A stretch of 10,833 bases of DNA from contig JADNRV010000850.1 of the NCBI GenBank assembly GCA_015499995.1, positions 1 to 10,833 on the forward strand. Direction: 5' to 3'. Source of the DNA: Flammula alnicola (lineage: Eukaryota; Basidiomycota; Agaricomycetes; Agaricales; Strophariaceae). A program made the translations under genes and the position numbers. Positions 1 through 7,824 of the stretch are shown here, piece after piece. Position 1 is the first letter of the stretch. Every line of letters begins with the position of its first letter. The notes beneath the pieces are model-generated. The model had not been told where the DNA came from. It ran no database searches and saw nothing but the letters and a program-made list of their open reading frames with translations.

Positions 1-2
1 GA

Positions 3-2060
3 AAGTTCAGGAACGTACTCATCAGACTCCTCAAGACCAAGACCGCAAAGGAACCACAAGGGAGTATCACTCCCTCGTTGGACGAAATGGACCTACATCT
101 TGATGAACTATCCACGGGTTCAACACTTGACAGGAGCCCCACGTGCGAGGAGTTTACTCCCGTATTGAAGAGGACTGTTGAAAAAACCCCGGAAGGACCC
201 CACCTGGAAACAGACACCATGGACGACCTAGTAATTTCTTTTATCAACGGCGAACTTACCAAAGAAGCGAAAGAGACTTGGATCAATGCCAAAACGACCC
301 AAGCTCAGACCTTTGCCTTCGCCCAAGAAAAGCCCAAGGAAGAGAAAACCCTGGAAGAAATGATACCGGCAGAATACCACAAATACTTGGACATCTTCGA
401 CAAACAGGCGGCGGCTCGCTTCCCTGAATCTCGACCTTGGGATCACAAGATCGAGATGAAGGAAGGCTTTGAGCCAAAATCATTCAAAACCTATGCCTTG
501 TCACCAGTCGAAGAAGTAAAGCTGGATGAATTTCTGAAGGAAAACCTCGACAAAGGCTATATCCGACCTTCGACCTCGCCCATGGCATCACCCTTCTTTT
601 TTACCTCGAAGAAGGATGGATCCCTGAGACCCTGTCAAGACTATCGATTCCTAAATGACTGGACGATAAAAAACGCATATCCGCTACCCCTCATCCCTGA
701 GCTTATGGACAAGCTCAAAGGGGCCAAATTCTTCACTAAGCTAGACGTGCGTTGGGGTTACAACAATATTCGGATCCGGGATGGAGACCAATGGAAAGCG
801 GCGTTTAAGACAAACAAAGGACTGTTTGAACCCACCGTTATGTTCTTCGGGATGTGCAATTCACCGGCGACGTTCCAATCCATGATGGACGACATGTTCA
901 AGGACATGACCACTGACACCCAAGTCGAACACTGGATAATTATCTACATGGACGACATCCTGCTTTTTTTGAAAAGCAAAGAACAGCTCAAAGGGTACAC
1001 CAGACGAGTCTTACAACGACTCAGAGAGAACGACCTCTTTTTGAAACCAGAGAAGTGCTTCTTTGAACTGCCTACCATGGAATACCTAGGCATGATCATT
1101 GAAGAAGGACAAATTAGAATGGACTCTGCCAAACTCAAAGGCATCGCGGACTGGCCAGTACCGAAAACGCTCAAACAAGTCAGATCATTCCTTGGATTTG
1201 GAAACTTCTATCGGAAATTCATTAGAGCCTATTCAGAAATAGCCCGTTCCATGAACGAGTTATTAAAGAAAGACCAGCCCTTCGAATGGACGGAGGCTGC
1301 ACAAGAGGCCTTTGACACCCTGAAGAGGCGCTTCACTGAAGAACCCGTACTCCTGATGCCAGATACGACCAAACCTTTCCAGATAGAATGTGATGCTTCA
1401 AAATACGCGTCAGGTGCAGTACTCTCACAATTGGACACAAACGGCGCCAGGCACCCATGCGCATTCATCTCGAAGACCTTCTCACCGGCAGAACGAAACT
1501 ATGAAATCTATGACCGAGAACTTCTGGCGATCATCCGAGCAATGCAAGAATGGCGACACTACATCCAAGGATCACCATTCACAATGACCATCCTGTCTGA
1601 CCACAAGAACCTAACCTACTTCCGTTCTGCCCAGAAACTAAACAGGCGACAAGCACGCTGGTCCCTGTTCCTGTCAGAATATGACGTCAAACTGGTCCAC
1701 CAAGCAGGAAGTAAAATGATCCAATCCGACGCACTATCCCGACGACCAGACCACATCCCAGATGATGATACAGATAATGACGACATGACACTCTTGCCCG
1801 AAGGACTCTTCGTAAACCTTATAGACCTCGAATTGCAAGAAAAGATTGCCAATTCTTCAAACCTCGACACTGAAGCAGCAGAAGTGCTCAGAATACTGCT
1901 GGAGGATGGACTGCGACACCTACGAAAAGGACTAGAGGACTGGACCACTGCCGAACACGACGGAAACCGATTATTGTTCTATAAAGGGAAAAACTATATC
2001 CCTAATAGTCAATCACTGCGACGCGAAATCGTGAAAAAATATCACGAACCTCTGACAGCT
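3..2060 (+). CDS. Ty3/gypsy Pol: reverse transcriptase and RNase H (5'-truncated by the window)
   Basis: This is the part of a retrotransposon polyprotein that copies element RNA into DNA. The frame is open from base 3, so the beginning, including any protease, lies left of the window; the TTG at 78 is not a credible start. Counting from 78, a linker with TLEEMIPAEYHKYL precedes the reverse transcriptase. RT blocks are LRPCQDYRFLND, FTKLDVRWGYNNIRI, FFGMCNSPATFQ and the catalytic YMDD at residues 290-293. RNase H follows, with D439 (ECDAS), E481 (YDRELLA), D508 (SDHKNL) and D551 (SDALSRRP). All catalytic acidic residues are present and there is no stop or shift over about 2 kb. The same frame runs on to a stop at 2334-2336, but beyond about 2066 it no longer follows the protein family except between about 2262 and 2330. 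The Ty3/gypsy assignment is firm; the exact clade is inferred from the chromodomain downstream. Confidence 0.95.
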
Positions 2061-2877
2061 GGACACCGGGCGAACTGCAAACATATAATGCTATCGGGAA
2101 CATTACTGGTGGCCAGGCATGCGAACTTTCGTGAAATCCTACGTAAAAGGATGCGGAATCTGTCAACAATTCAAGATCAACAGAAATCCGTCACACCCGG
2201 CATTAATTGCACAGGAAACCTCACAGTCGAAACGACCCTTTGCCGATCCAACAATGGATTTATCACTGGATTGCCCGAGATCAACGGAAAAGATGCTGTA
2301 CTGGTCGTGGTCGACCATGGTCTTACAGGGGGGTGATTACCATTCCTTGCTCCACTTCGGTCACGCAAGAAGAGACCGGACACCTACTTTGGACAATCTA
2401 TACAGAAGATTCGGACTACCTGACAGCCTCAGGTCTGACCGTGGCCCTCAATTTGCGGCAAAAGCCTTCCGAGAGCTTCTGAAGCTTCTTGGCATCAAAT
2501 CCAAATTGACCACCGCCTATCACCCGCAGTCTGATGGCGCACGGAACGTCTAAACCAAGAAATGAAGCGTATATCTCCATATATTGCTCATCAAACCAGA
2601 CACTTGGCTAGACTCCATCAGTACTCTGGAATTCACGCACAATGATCGACGACATGCGGACAGACAGAGAACCCCGTTTGAGCTACAAATGGGGTATTCA
2701 CCGATCTCCGTTCCCACTTCATTCGAAAACACAAGGTTTCCCGCCGTTGAAGACCGAATGAAGCAGTTAATCAAAGATCGAGAAGAAGCCCTCGCGGCAC
2801 ATGAACTAGCCCGAGCAAGAATAGCCGAACGTCGCCAATCAAGATTGTCCCCTTCAAGAAAGGACAAAGAGTCTGGT
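2040..2877 (+). pseudogene. Ty3/gypsy integrase, broken by about nine one-base frameshifts
   Basis: Integrase inserts the DNA copy into the host genome. All family landmarks are visible, but in different frames. The zinc-binding HHCC has its histidines at 2043 and 2064 (frame 3) and its cysteines at 2152 and 2161 (KGCGICQQFK, frame 1). The first catalytic Asp is in MDL at 2254-2262 (frame 1). VLVVVDHG is in frame 3, ITIPCSTSVTQEETGHLL in frame 2, and the second Asp in SDRGPQF in frame 1. The catalytic Glu follows HPQSDG and sits in frame 3 near 2544. TWLDSISTLEFTHNDRRHAD is in frame 1. Shifts lie near 2066, 2097, 2262, 2330, 2388, 2541, 2568, 2594 and 2846. Each moves the frame the same way, as one missing base would. 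As written it cannot encode a working enzyme. Confidence 0.88.
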
Positions 2878-3302
2878 TGGATTCACGGAATCTCAAGACG
2901 CGCTACAACAAAAAGATGGCACCTAAACGGGAAGGACCATTCTTGATCAAAGACGTTCTGGGACCCCTAACCTATCGACTGCAACTCCCGAAACACTGGA
3001 AGATTCACGACGTCTTCCACGCTGTCCTCTTGATGCCATATGTGGAAAATGAGATTCATGGGAAGAATTTCACACAGCCTCCTCCGGATCTCATCGACGG
3101 AGAAGAAGAATATGAAGTCGACTCAATCCTGAACCACGAGAAACTCCGAAACGGCCGATACCAGTTCCTCATCAAATGGAAAGGCTATTCGGTCGAAGAA
3201 GCCAATTGGGAAAATGAGAGCAGGCTTACAAACGCACAGGAAATCCTCACGGCTTACAAACAACGAGTCCACCTCCCGCCCTACCAGAAACGTCAAACTT
3301 AG
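2847..3302 (+). CDS. Pol C-terminus with chromodomain (chromovirus-type)
   Basis: This is the C-terminal part of the integrase in frame 3, again uninterrupted, ending at TAG 3300-3302. [13 protein letters not shown] and the following [19 protein letters not shown] form the usual GPY/F-type module after the catalytic core. A chromodomain then occupies about 3111-3275, with [10 protein letters not shown], the aromatic-rich [16 protein letters not shown] and a closing helix [12 protein letters not shown]. Chromodomains at this position define the chromovirus branch of Ty3/gypsy and are known to steer integration to modified histones; that role is inferred here from the family. The ATG-like position at 2877 is not a start, because the frame continues upstream and joins the integrase core across the shift near 2846. 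Confidence 0.9.
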   Translation, partial: VPFKKGQRVWLDSRNLKTRYNKKMAPKREGPFLIKDVLGPLTYRLQLPKHWKIHDVFHAVLLMPYVENEIHGKNFTQPPPDLIDGEEEYEVDSILNHEKLRNGRYQFLIKWKGYSVEEANWENESRLTNAQEILTAYKQRVHLPPYQKRQT

Positions 3303-3377
3303 ACGCTCACAGCCTACCGCACAATCAAACACAGCCACTGCTTCATATGACATGTCAATCCCAATGTTCTATTTTGA
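3303..3377 (+). other. Short spacer after the pol stop
   Basis: This stretch lies between the pol stop and the next open frame. An overlapping + frame (3214-3417) extends through it but looks like an out-of-frame shadow of the chromodomain. I see no polypurine tract and no TGTTACGAC LTR start here, although in a canonical element the 3' LTR would begin about here. Confidence 0.5.
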
Positions 3378-3767
3378 ATCCCTTCTGTTCATCGAGCCCA
3401 GTCATCACCGCCACTAGACCATATTCGACACGATGCCCACCCTTATTCAAAGAAGGATGGACCCCATTCGACAGAAACTGATGACGTATTAAGAGATGTG
3501 AAGAGAGAAGAGGACAATTTACGAGAGATCGCAAGGAGAATGGAATACAGGCGACAAGAACTAGAGGAAATCCTTAACGACAAAGGAATTCCTACAAAAC
3601 TACAAGCTTCACACGAACAGCCCCGACTCTCGACGCTCCGAGTCATCACTGACTCACCCGAACCTTCTTCGAGGTTCTCCACAGCCTCGCTGGACCTGAC
3701 CCCACTCATTTTCGGTCGCCGACCCATCAAGAAGAGTCAGTCGGAACTGACACTCCAACTGCTCTGA
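3378..3767 (+). CDS. Unidentified coiled-coil ORF between pol and the gag-like region
   Basis: This is a 129-codon frame open from just after a TGA (3375-3377) to TGA 3765-3767. There is no convincing ATG; a GTG at 3498 is not meaningful in a fungus. Its middle (about 3480-3580) is strongly charged and helical, with DVKREEDNLREIARRM followed by EYRRQELEEIL, as expected for a coiled coil. The tail is Ser/Pro-rich. I do not recognise a family. It has the same C/A-rich strand bias as pol and gag, so it probably belongs to the element. It could be an N-terminal piece of Gag in another frame, or a separate accessory frame. A conserved-looking peptide, QVNEDLVKSFRKHTQ, continues near 3777-3822 in another frame. 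Confidence 0.4.
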   Translation: MPSVHRAQSSPPLDHIRHDAHPYSKKDGPHSTETDDVLRDVKREEDNLREIARRMEYRRQELEEILNDKGIPTKLQASHEQPRLSTLRVITDSPEPSSRFSTASLDLTPLIFGRRPIKKSQSELTLQLL

Positions 3768-3885
3768 AAAATCAACAAGTCAATGAAGACTTAGTCAAGT
3801 CATTCCGGAAACACACCCAGTAAAACGACTCAGAACCAGTCAAAGCGACACCGCCCTCCTCTCGCACAGACCAGGGGACCTTTAG

Positions 3886-3894
3886 TATATAAAT
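3886..3894 (+). promoter_or_regulatory. Candidate TATA box upstream of the gag-like frame
   Basis: TATATAAAT stands 44 bases before the ATG at 3938, followed by a C/A/T-rich leader with no upstream ATG. The spacing would suit a short 5' leader. The assignment rests on sequence match and position only; the surrounding bases do not resemble the TATA region of the LTR at 6671. Confidence 0.4.
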
Positions 3895-3937
3895 TGTATC
3901 TTCCATACCATAACTCCCCATCCCACTCAACTCAGAC

Positions 3938-4810
3938 ATGTCTACCACCTCTAACGTTATCGATCGGATCATTGCCAACACCGAGGACCTTTGCCTCAAA
4001 GAAACCCACTCAACTCCGCCCAAGAGCCGAGTCGACGGCAACCACACTACCGCGAACGCCACAAGCACCCCAGAATCTCGCCGAGCAGCCATAGAGGTCA
4101 TATTCGCAGAGTTCATAGCAACACTGATGCGGCAGATCGCCCGAGGGGCCTGGTCCTAACTCCGCTGAAGCCGAAGTCGAAGACGGCGAATCCCTCAACT
4201 CGTCCCAGACTCCGACAACTTCGGCTGGGGAGCCGCTCCTGTGCCGGACGCATCCAACTGGGCCACTCCAACAGAGACCAACATCACCTACGAGGAATAC
4301 CGCAACAGGATGTCACTGAACAAGACTACGACCAAGTCTGCCGTTTGGTCAGAAACAACACCCTCTTGTCTTATGACGTGGAAATCCTCCACAACACCCA
4401 CCAGACCATCACTTCTCTTCGTGCGGAATTGCTCTGATTACAGGCATATGCACATACCACTTTCAACAATGCGATATGGCATGGACTACAATGCCAAGTC
4501 CAAGCCATGTTTGAACTACGAAGGACTTTCGTCCCAACTCGAGGAAGTACACCTGCCGGACTGAGAACCCTTCGGAGGACCCCTCACATCCAGTTTGTCC
4601 CCACCATTATTGTCGAAAGGTCAGACCCTTCTAGTTCCTCTTCTACCAACTGAAGCGGACGCACCAGGTCCTCGGCATATCACACGGCTCCCCAATCACC
4701 CATCATGGTAAAGTGCTAGGTTTCGTCTACATTGGAAATGATCTAGCTAGTGGTGCAGAAAGAACTCTACACTCAACACAACCAAACCACAAAACCAACA
4801 ACTTGACTAG
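3938..4810 (+). pseudogene. Gag-like N-terminal region, frameshifted
   Basis: The first ATG after the TATA box opens MSTTSNVIDRIIANTEDLCL in frame 2. Protein-like sequence then moves through frame 3 (EGPGPNSAEAEVEDGESLNS, about 4143-4200), frame 2 (DNFGWGAAPVPDASNWATP, about 4205-4305), frame 1 (DYDQVCRLVRNNTLLSYDVE, 4306 on) and, after about 4700, frame 3 (GKVLGFVYIGNDLASGAERT). A TGA at 4435-4437 interrupts frame 1. Each change fits the loss of one base, or two near 4110-4145, as in the integrase. Low-complexity Ser/Thr/Pro and acidic stretches followed by a helical section are typical of fungal Ty3 Gag N-termini, but no diagnostic motif is present. Gag identity is inferred from the zinc knuckles 1.4 kb downstream and from the element context. 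Confidence 0.5.
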
Positions 4811-5025
4811 ACGTAGTCTTGTGTGCGAGTCTCGGGGGTAAAGTATGAAAAAGGAGAAGTGCTTCGACTTGTAAACAAGTCTACGTGGGTTTTTGGTATG
4901 GGGCGGGTTTTAGTTCCGTAGAACGGGTGTGGTGACTTTCTAACTTCAAACAATGCCAACTCGGACTTCCTTTAACTTGACGACTGATACGAACTTTTGA
5001 CTTTAACTTGACTTTAACAACCTGT

Positions 5026-5127
5026 AACTTTCATGCAGTGACCACGACGAGTATGCACTACAACTTTCACGCTACCACGACGGGATCGCGCTACGACTTT
5101 CACGTGGTCACGACGGGCGCACGCTAC
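5026..5127. repeat. Three imperfect 33-36 bp tandem units
   Basis: Units at 5026-5061, 5062-5094 and 5095-5127 each begin with ACTTTCA after one or two bases, contain CACGACG, and end in CTAC. The second and third are 33 bp, a multiple of three, as for repeats inside a coding region. The repeats lie inside the skew-reversed block. Read as complement in the same order, they give a repeated Asp-x-Glu-Ser motif. Confidence 0.7.
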
Positions 5128-5582
5128 ACTTTACAGAAACATGCGTCAAACTCTGGTTAACTACTTCTCAAACTTGCAATGGTCGCAAAGCTGTTTTGAA
5201 GCGTCAAATGTTGGTCTTTATTAAATTAAGTCTGGTGCGACGAGGTTAAATCTTTCCCTTAAGTGTTTTCACTGGTTTTAAAGCGTCAACTGTGGGGTGG
5301 ATTGCCTACCCTACTACGTGCGTTACAAGCGTATTTTTATACCTACTGAGCGCCAAGCCCCTACATGTTGCATATGATTCTACGCGTCTAATAGCGCTAT
5401 TTCTACTGGTTCATGGTGTCGTGATTGCGGGTCCGTTCGGTAATGGTAACTGGTGAGTCCCCGTTTCTGGCATATGTTTTGGTTTCAAGGATGAACCGTT
5501 ATGTCGCGGAACACCCTCTTTTGGGGTCACTACAGTTGTGTCCGTATTTAGACACATTATTGCCCGATTGGGATGCACGGCA

Positions 5583-5880
5583 CATTCAGCGCGGGTTTCT
5601 CTTTTACCGGTGCGGCACGGTCGTCGGTAAAGTCAGAGCCGCCACCTCTATGGCAGTGTTTCCCACGTGCTCCATTATGAGCTGGCCTGTGAGCGCTCGG
5701 CCTGTTCGGAACCGAACTACTCGGCCGTTCTGCGCGTATAATGGACAGATAGGTGTATGGGACAATGTGGACCACTTGGTCACGTGTTCTTTGGCTCGCG
5801 ATCGACATGTCTAATGCCGTATCCATATTGGACTAGTCGTGCCTCAAGGCTTCGGGATTCTCATTCTGCGCGGGTTTCTC
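5583..5880 (+). repeat. Dispersed 19 bp direct repeat pair
   Basis: CATTCAGCGCGGGTTTCTC at 5583-5601 recurs at 5862-5880 with one mismatch. Both copies lie in the skew-reversed block. They may reflect an internal duplication of gag; no function is suggested. Confidence 0.55.
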
Positions 5881-6106
5881 CAGTCGAAGCCTCTTGTTTG
5901 ATTCGCAGGGACACACGGAGGTCATGCTTCTTTGGCATCAACCTTAGTTCTACGCGTACTTCTGAGCTTACTAGCTAGGCCTGTCGGACCGTAGATAGAT
6001 ACTTCCGTGGTACTTGGTTATGTGGTTTCCCATGCGTAACCTGCTTAGTCGGCCAACACGAGGTATGCTGCCTACCCTTGTTTCCCTTAGTGTAATAGGT
6101 TGATTG

Positions 6107-6373
6107 ATTGGGAAATCGCGAAATTTCATGGGCGGACCGTGCCGCGCCCTATCAACGGGCCGACAACGCCCCACATACAATTCTCATCGCCACTGCTATG
6201 CCTGCAACTCGTCACACCATGTCAAGAAAAACTGTGCTCGCTATGTCTGCCGAAGCTGCCATGTTCATGCCCCGGGGCACACCACCAATGACTGCCCACG
6301 ATGGAGTTCCAGCAGCGACAGCAACAGCATCAAAGTCTACTTCAATGCCGCTGGTGAACCAGTCCAAGTTTAG
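6107..6373 (+). CDS. Gag nucleocapsid end with two CCHC zinc knuckles
   Basis: This frame-2 segment ends at TAG 6371-6373. Two zinc knuckles lie at 6194-6295. The first is CYACNSSHHVKKNC, the canonical C-x2-C-x4-H-x4-C; the second is CRSCHVHAPGHTTNDC, a C-x2-C-x6-H-x4-C variant. Such knuckles bind element RNA and package it in the particle. A basic, Arg-rich stretch precedes them and a Ser-rich tail follows, closing with YFNAAGEPVQV. There is no start codon of its own: it is the C-terminal end of a longer protein, presumably the gag-like frame beginning at 3938. Only 34 bases separate its stop from the LTR, so no pol gene follows it within this element. Confidence 0.75.
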   Translation: MGKSRNFMGGPCRALSTGRQRPTYNSHRHCYACNSSHHVKKNCARYVCRSCHVHAPGHTTNDCPRWSSSSDSNSIKVYFNAAGEPVQV

Positions 6374-6394
6374 GTCGATACGGAGTCTCGACAT

Positions 6395-6404
6395 AGGAAG
6401 GGGG
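6395..6404 (+). promoter_or_regulatory. Polypurine tract before the 3' LTR
   Basis: AGGAAGGGGG lies three bases upstream of the LTR's TGTTACGAC. A purine run at this spot primes plus-strand DNA synthesis in LTR elements, so the LTR at 6408 is a 3' LTR rather than a 5' or solo LTR. Confidence 0.8.
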
Positions 6405-6407
6405 TAA

Positions 6408-6912
6408 TGTTACGACCGTTTCATTTCTTATCTTATCTTATCTTCACCCGCGCTTAGATGTACGCCAGCTATACTGGACACTTTCTATTTTGGTACGAGT
6501 ACCTTCCTGGTCCTGGACTATTAATAGTTTCCATACTTACGTAGTCTCGGCAACACCATTATCGTCAAGAGGACTCTCCTCTCTCTGCTCTGACTCATTT
6601 GCACTCCTACCTCTATTCTAACGACTCTAAAGGAGTCACCTTATCATGGTCTGTGCGCATTCTGAACTAGTATAAATATCGTAGACACACAACAATGTAC
6701 CTTAGCTAGTTCTTGAGAATCTAGACTTCTTATCTTGCCTCTCTCCTCGCCACGAACGTCTAAGCTTGTCGAGCCTCTAGACATGATCACTTAAGCTCGT
6801 CAGAGCCTCTGAGTGCGAACAATCTGATCCCAGCACTTCTTGACACGACTTTGGAATCACTGATTGCTTGACTTCGACATCGCAATCACGTTGTTTCTTG
6901 CTAGTCGTAACA
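6408..6912 (+). repeat. 3' LTR of the Ty3/gypsy element (505 bp)
   Basis: The LTR starts with TGTTACGAC (6408-6416) and ends with GTCGTAACA (6904-6912), a perfect 9 bp inverted repeat with the standard TG...CA ends. It is preceded by a polypurine tract and followed directly by sequence of a DUF6589-type gene. It carries a TATA box at 6671, a pyrimidine CTTAT repeat near the start (6426-6444), and an imperfect 18-19 bp direct repeat (6761-6778 and 6792-6810) downstream of the TATA box. The partner 5' LTR and the other copy of the target-site duplication are outside the window, so no age estimate is possible. Confidence 0.88.
6671..6678 (+). promoter_or_regulatory. TATA box within the LTR
   Basis: TATAAATA lies 263 bases into the LTR, the expected place for the U3 promoter. 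Transcription would start about 30 bases downstream, near the ACACACAAC stretch (from 6684), marking the U3/R border. This is inferred from position. Confidence 0.6.
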
Positions 6913-7007
6913 CAATACAGCTGAATTGGCTTTGCAATTCTACTGGTAAGATTGATGGGTTCTGGGCCATAGACTGGCTGGTCAAACTGATGAACCTTTA
7001 TACAAAG

Positions 7008-7065
7008 GTAAGCACTCAATTTTTATTCCTAGATACATTCATTTATTATTTGCAAATGACTTTAG
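7008..7065 (+). other. Spliceosomal intron in the DUF6589-type fragment
   Basis: The donor GTAAGC follows MNLYTK at a codon boundary and the acceptor is GACTTTAG. The 58 bp length is typical of basidiomycetes. Removing it joins LYTK to IIYGSSGS in frame and keeps the family pattern, which is the main support. Confidence 0.75.
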
Positions 7066-7186
7066 ATCATCTATGGAAGCTCAGGATCAGCGCAGACATA
7101 TGAATTAATTTTGAAGCAATCACCTTTGATCGAAGTCTTTCAACATGTGCATACTCTAATACAAAACAATTTCCATCTGCTCTATA

Positions 7187-7220
7187 GGTCGACACGTCAT
7201 GCTGGTTGACACATCATGCT
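7187..7220 (+). repeat. 17 bp tandem duplication breaking the DUF6589 frame
   Basis: GGTCGACACGTCATGCT (7187-7203) is followed at once by GGTTGACACATCATGCT (7204-7220), 15 of 17 identical. Seventeen is not a multiple of three. The reading frame before the repeat meets a TGA inside the second copy, and the family-like sequence resumes after it in another frame. Confidence 0.75.
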
Positions 7221-7439
7221 CCTCCAAATTTGGAGGCAACAATTAAAATCTTCTGTGAAAACCTTGAGAAGAACCAAGCACACATTACCCTTGCTCATTG
7301 TTTAGCCTCACACATGACCGACTATTTCTGAAATGAGATGGTTGTATTACAGACAGAGAAAGTTTCTAAGGTACATGATGAGGAGCTGGGGGAATTGGCC
7401 AAGGTCAAGGTCGAGGTCGAGGATCTGGATGTGTTCTGA

Positions 7440-7570
7440 AAATAATGATTGAATAAGTTGATGAAATGGCGATCAATTCACTTACAATGTTGTAGAATTC
7501 TCATTCTCATTACTTGAAACATGCCGAGGATGTTGCAGACAACATGGGCTGTTAGCTTTACCAACACTAG
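7440..7570. other. Intergenic spacer between convergent pseudogenes
   Basis: These are 131 A/T-rich bases between the end of the DUF6589 fragment (+) and the stop of the helicase tail (-). I see no gene or clear terminator. Both genes would share this short 3' region. Confidence 0.6.
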
Positions 7571-7692
7571 TCAGAATGACAAAGAATGTATGAAGTCAAT
7601 ATACAATGTATCCTTGTGCCCCAGTGTACCGCACTTTCCACACATTGGCTGTGCTCGTGTTTTGGGCAATGGAACTGCTCCTGCTGGATCTG
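7571..7692 (-). pseudogene. C-terminal tail of the RecQ-like helicase, separated by the SINE
   Basis: Read on the minus strand from the SINE boundary, this piece gives DPAGAVPLPKTRAQP then MCGKCGTLGHKDTLYIDF and stops at 7571-7573. DPAG is encoded by the target-site duplication and appears in the same frame at the other side of the SINE (8703-8717), so the two exon parts join exactly when one duplication and the insertion are removed. CGKCGTLGH is the first half of a CCHC-like knuckle whose last Cys is not seen. The tail is hypothetical beyond that. Confidence 0.65.
7678..7692 (+). repeat. Left copy of the 15 bp target-site duplication
   Basis: CTCCTGCTGGATCTG is identical to 8703-8717 after the poly(A) tail. 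The flanking bases differ, which fixes the length at 15. This length is typical of LINE-driven (target-primed) retroposition. Confidence 0.9.
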
Positions 7693-7699
7693 GGCATGG

Positions 7700-7769
7700 T
7701 GGCTTAGCAGTTACTGTGTTGCCTTTAAGGGTGGCTGTGCACCATCTGAGAGGTTGTGGGTTCAATTCC
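7700..7769 (+). promoter_or_regulatory. Internal Pol III promoter (A box and B box)
   Basis: TGGCTTAGCAG (7700-7710) matches the tRNA A-box consensus TRGCNNAGNNGG over most positions. GGTTCAATTCC (7759-7769) differs from GGTTCGANTCC by one base, a G-to-A change of the kind CpG decay gives. Confidence 0.8.
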
Positions 7770-7824
7770 TGCACATAGCAAGTACCATAAGCTTGTGACC
7801 ATGAGAGGCTGCCTTTGGGTGGCT

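Larger units (their letters stand above)
4810..6106. other. Block of reversed strand skew; probable gag middle, orientation anomalous
   Basis: At about 4805-4815 the + strand switches abruptly from A/C-rich to T/G-rich and switches back at about 6100-6125. No convincing protein is seen on the + strand, although one frame is open at 5425-5814. The reverse complement has open stretches (6180-5971 and 5826-5557) without recognisable motifs. When each base is complemented but the order is kept, Gag-like hydrophilic reading frames run left to right: about 5161-5583 (two stops), 5574-5831 (no stop), 5866-6000 and 6002-6106. The last is in the same frame as the nucleocapsid that follows. TpA outnumbers ApT here by my hand count (about 80 to 62), the opposite of pol and the gag N-terminus. 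Either a simple inversion or a data artefact is possible. Confidence 0.45.
6915..7439 (+). pseudogene. DUF6589-type protein, 3' fragment cut by the LTR
   Basis: This is the C-terminal part of a protein I recognise as the fungal DUF6589 family, whose function is unknown. Exon one (to 7007) reads LNWLCNSTGKIDGFWAIDWL then MNLYTK. After a 58 bp intron it continues in phase with IIYGSSGSAQTYELILKQSP, LIEVFQHVHTLIQNNFHLLY and RSTRHA. A 17 bp duplication then adds a stop, and the protein resumes in another frame with HHAPPNLEATIKIFCENLEK. It has a TGA at 7329-7331, then an acidic/Val-rich end (KVKVEVEDLDVF) and TGA 7437-7439. The N-terminal half is absent because the LTR ends at 6912; it may lie beyond the left edge, on the other side of the element. 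The family call is from memory of conserved blocks; an alternative would be an unnamed relative. Confidence 0.6.

Noticed and set aside
1616..1948. 110-codon minus-strand frame under RNase H and the start of the integrase region
   Set aside because: Ser/Arg-rich shadow of the open pol frame.
5425..5814. 129-codon + strand frame in the skew-reversed block
   Set aside because: It starts with GTG, is rich in Val, Arg, Cys and Trp, has no motif and no matching neighbours. T/G-rich DNA gives such frames, and the plain complement gives more protein-like sequence.
5557..6180. Minus-strand frames of 89 and 69 codons suggesting a simple inversion of gag
   Set aside because: Not excluded, but the peptides show no Gag features, do not join the flanking gag frames, and 4940-5160 on that strand is full of stops. 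Kept as the main alternative to the complement reading.
7693..7790. Functional tRNA gene
   Set aside because: A and B boxes are present, but I could not trace a full acceptor stem or a clear anticodon arm, and the unit is fused to a long body with poly(A) and target duplications. It is a SINE head.
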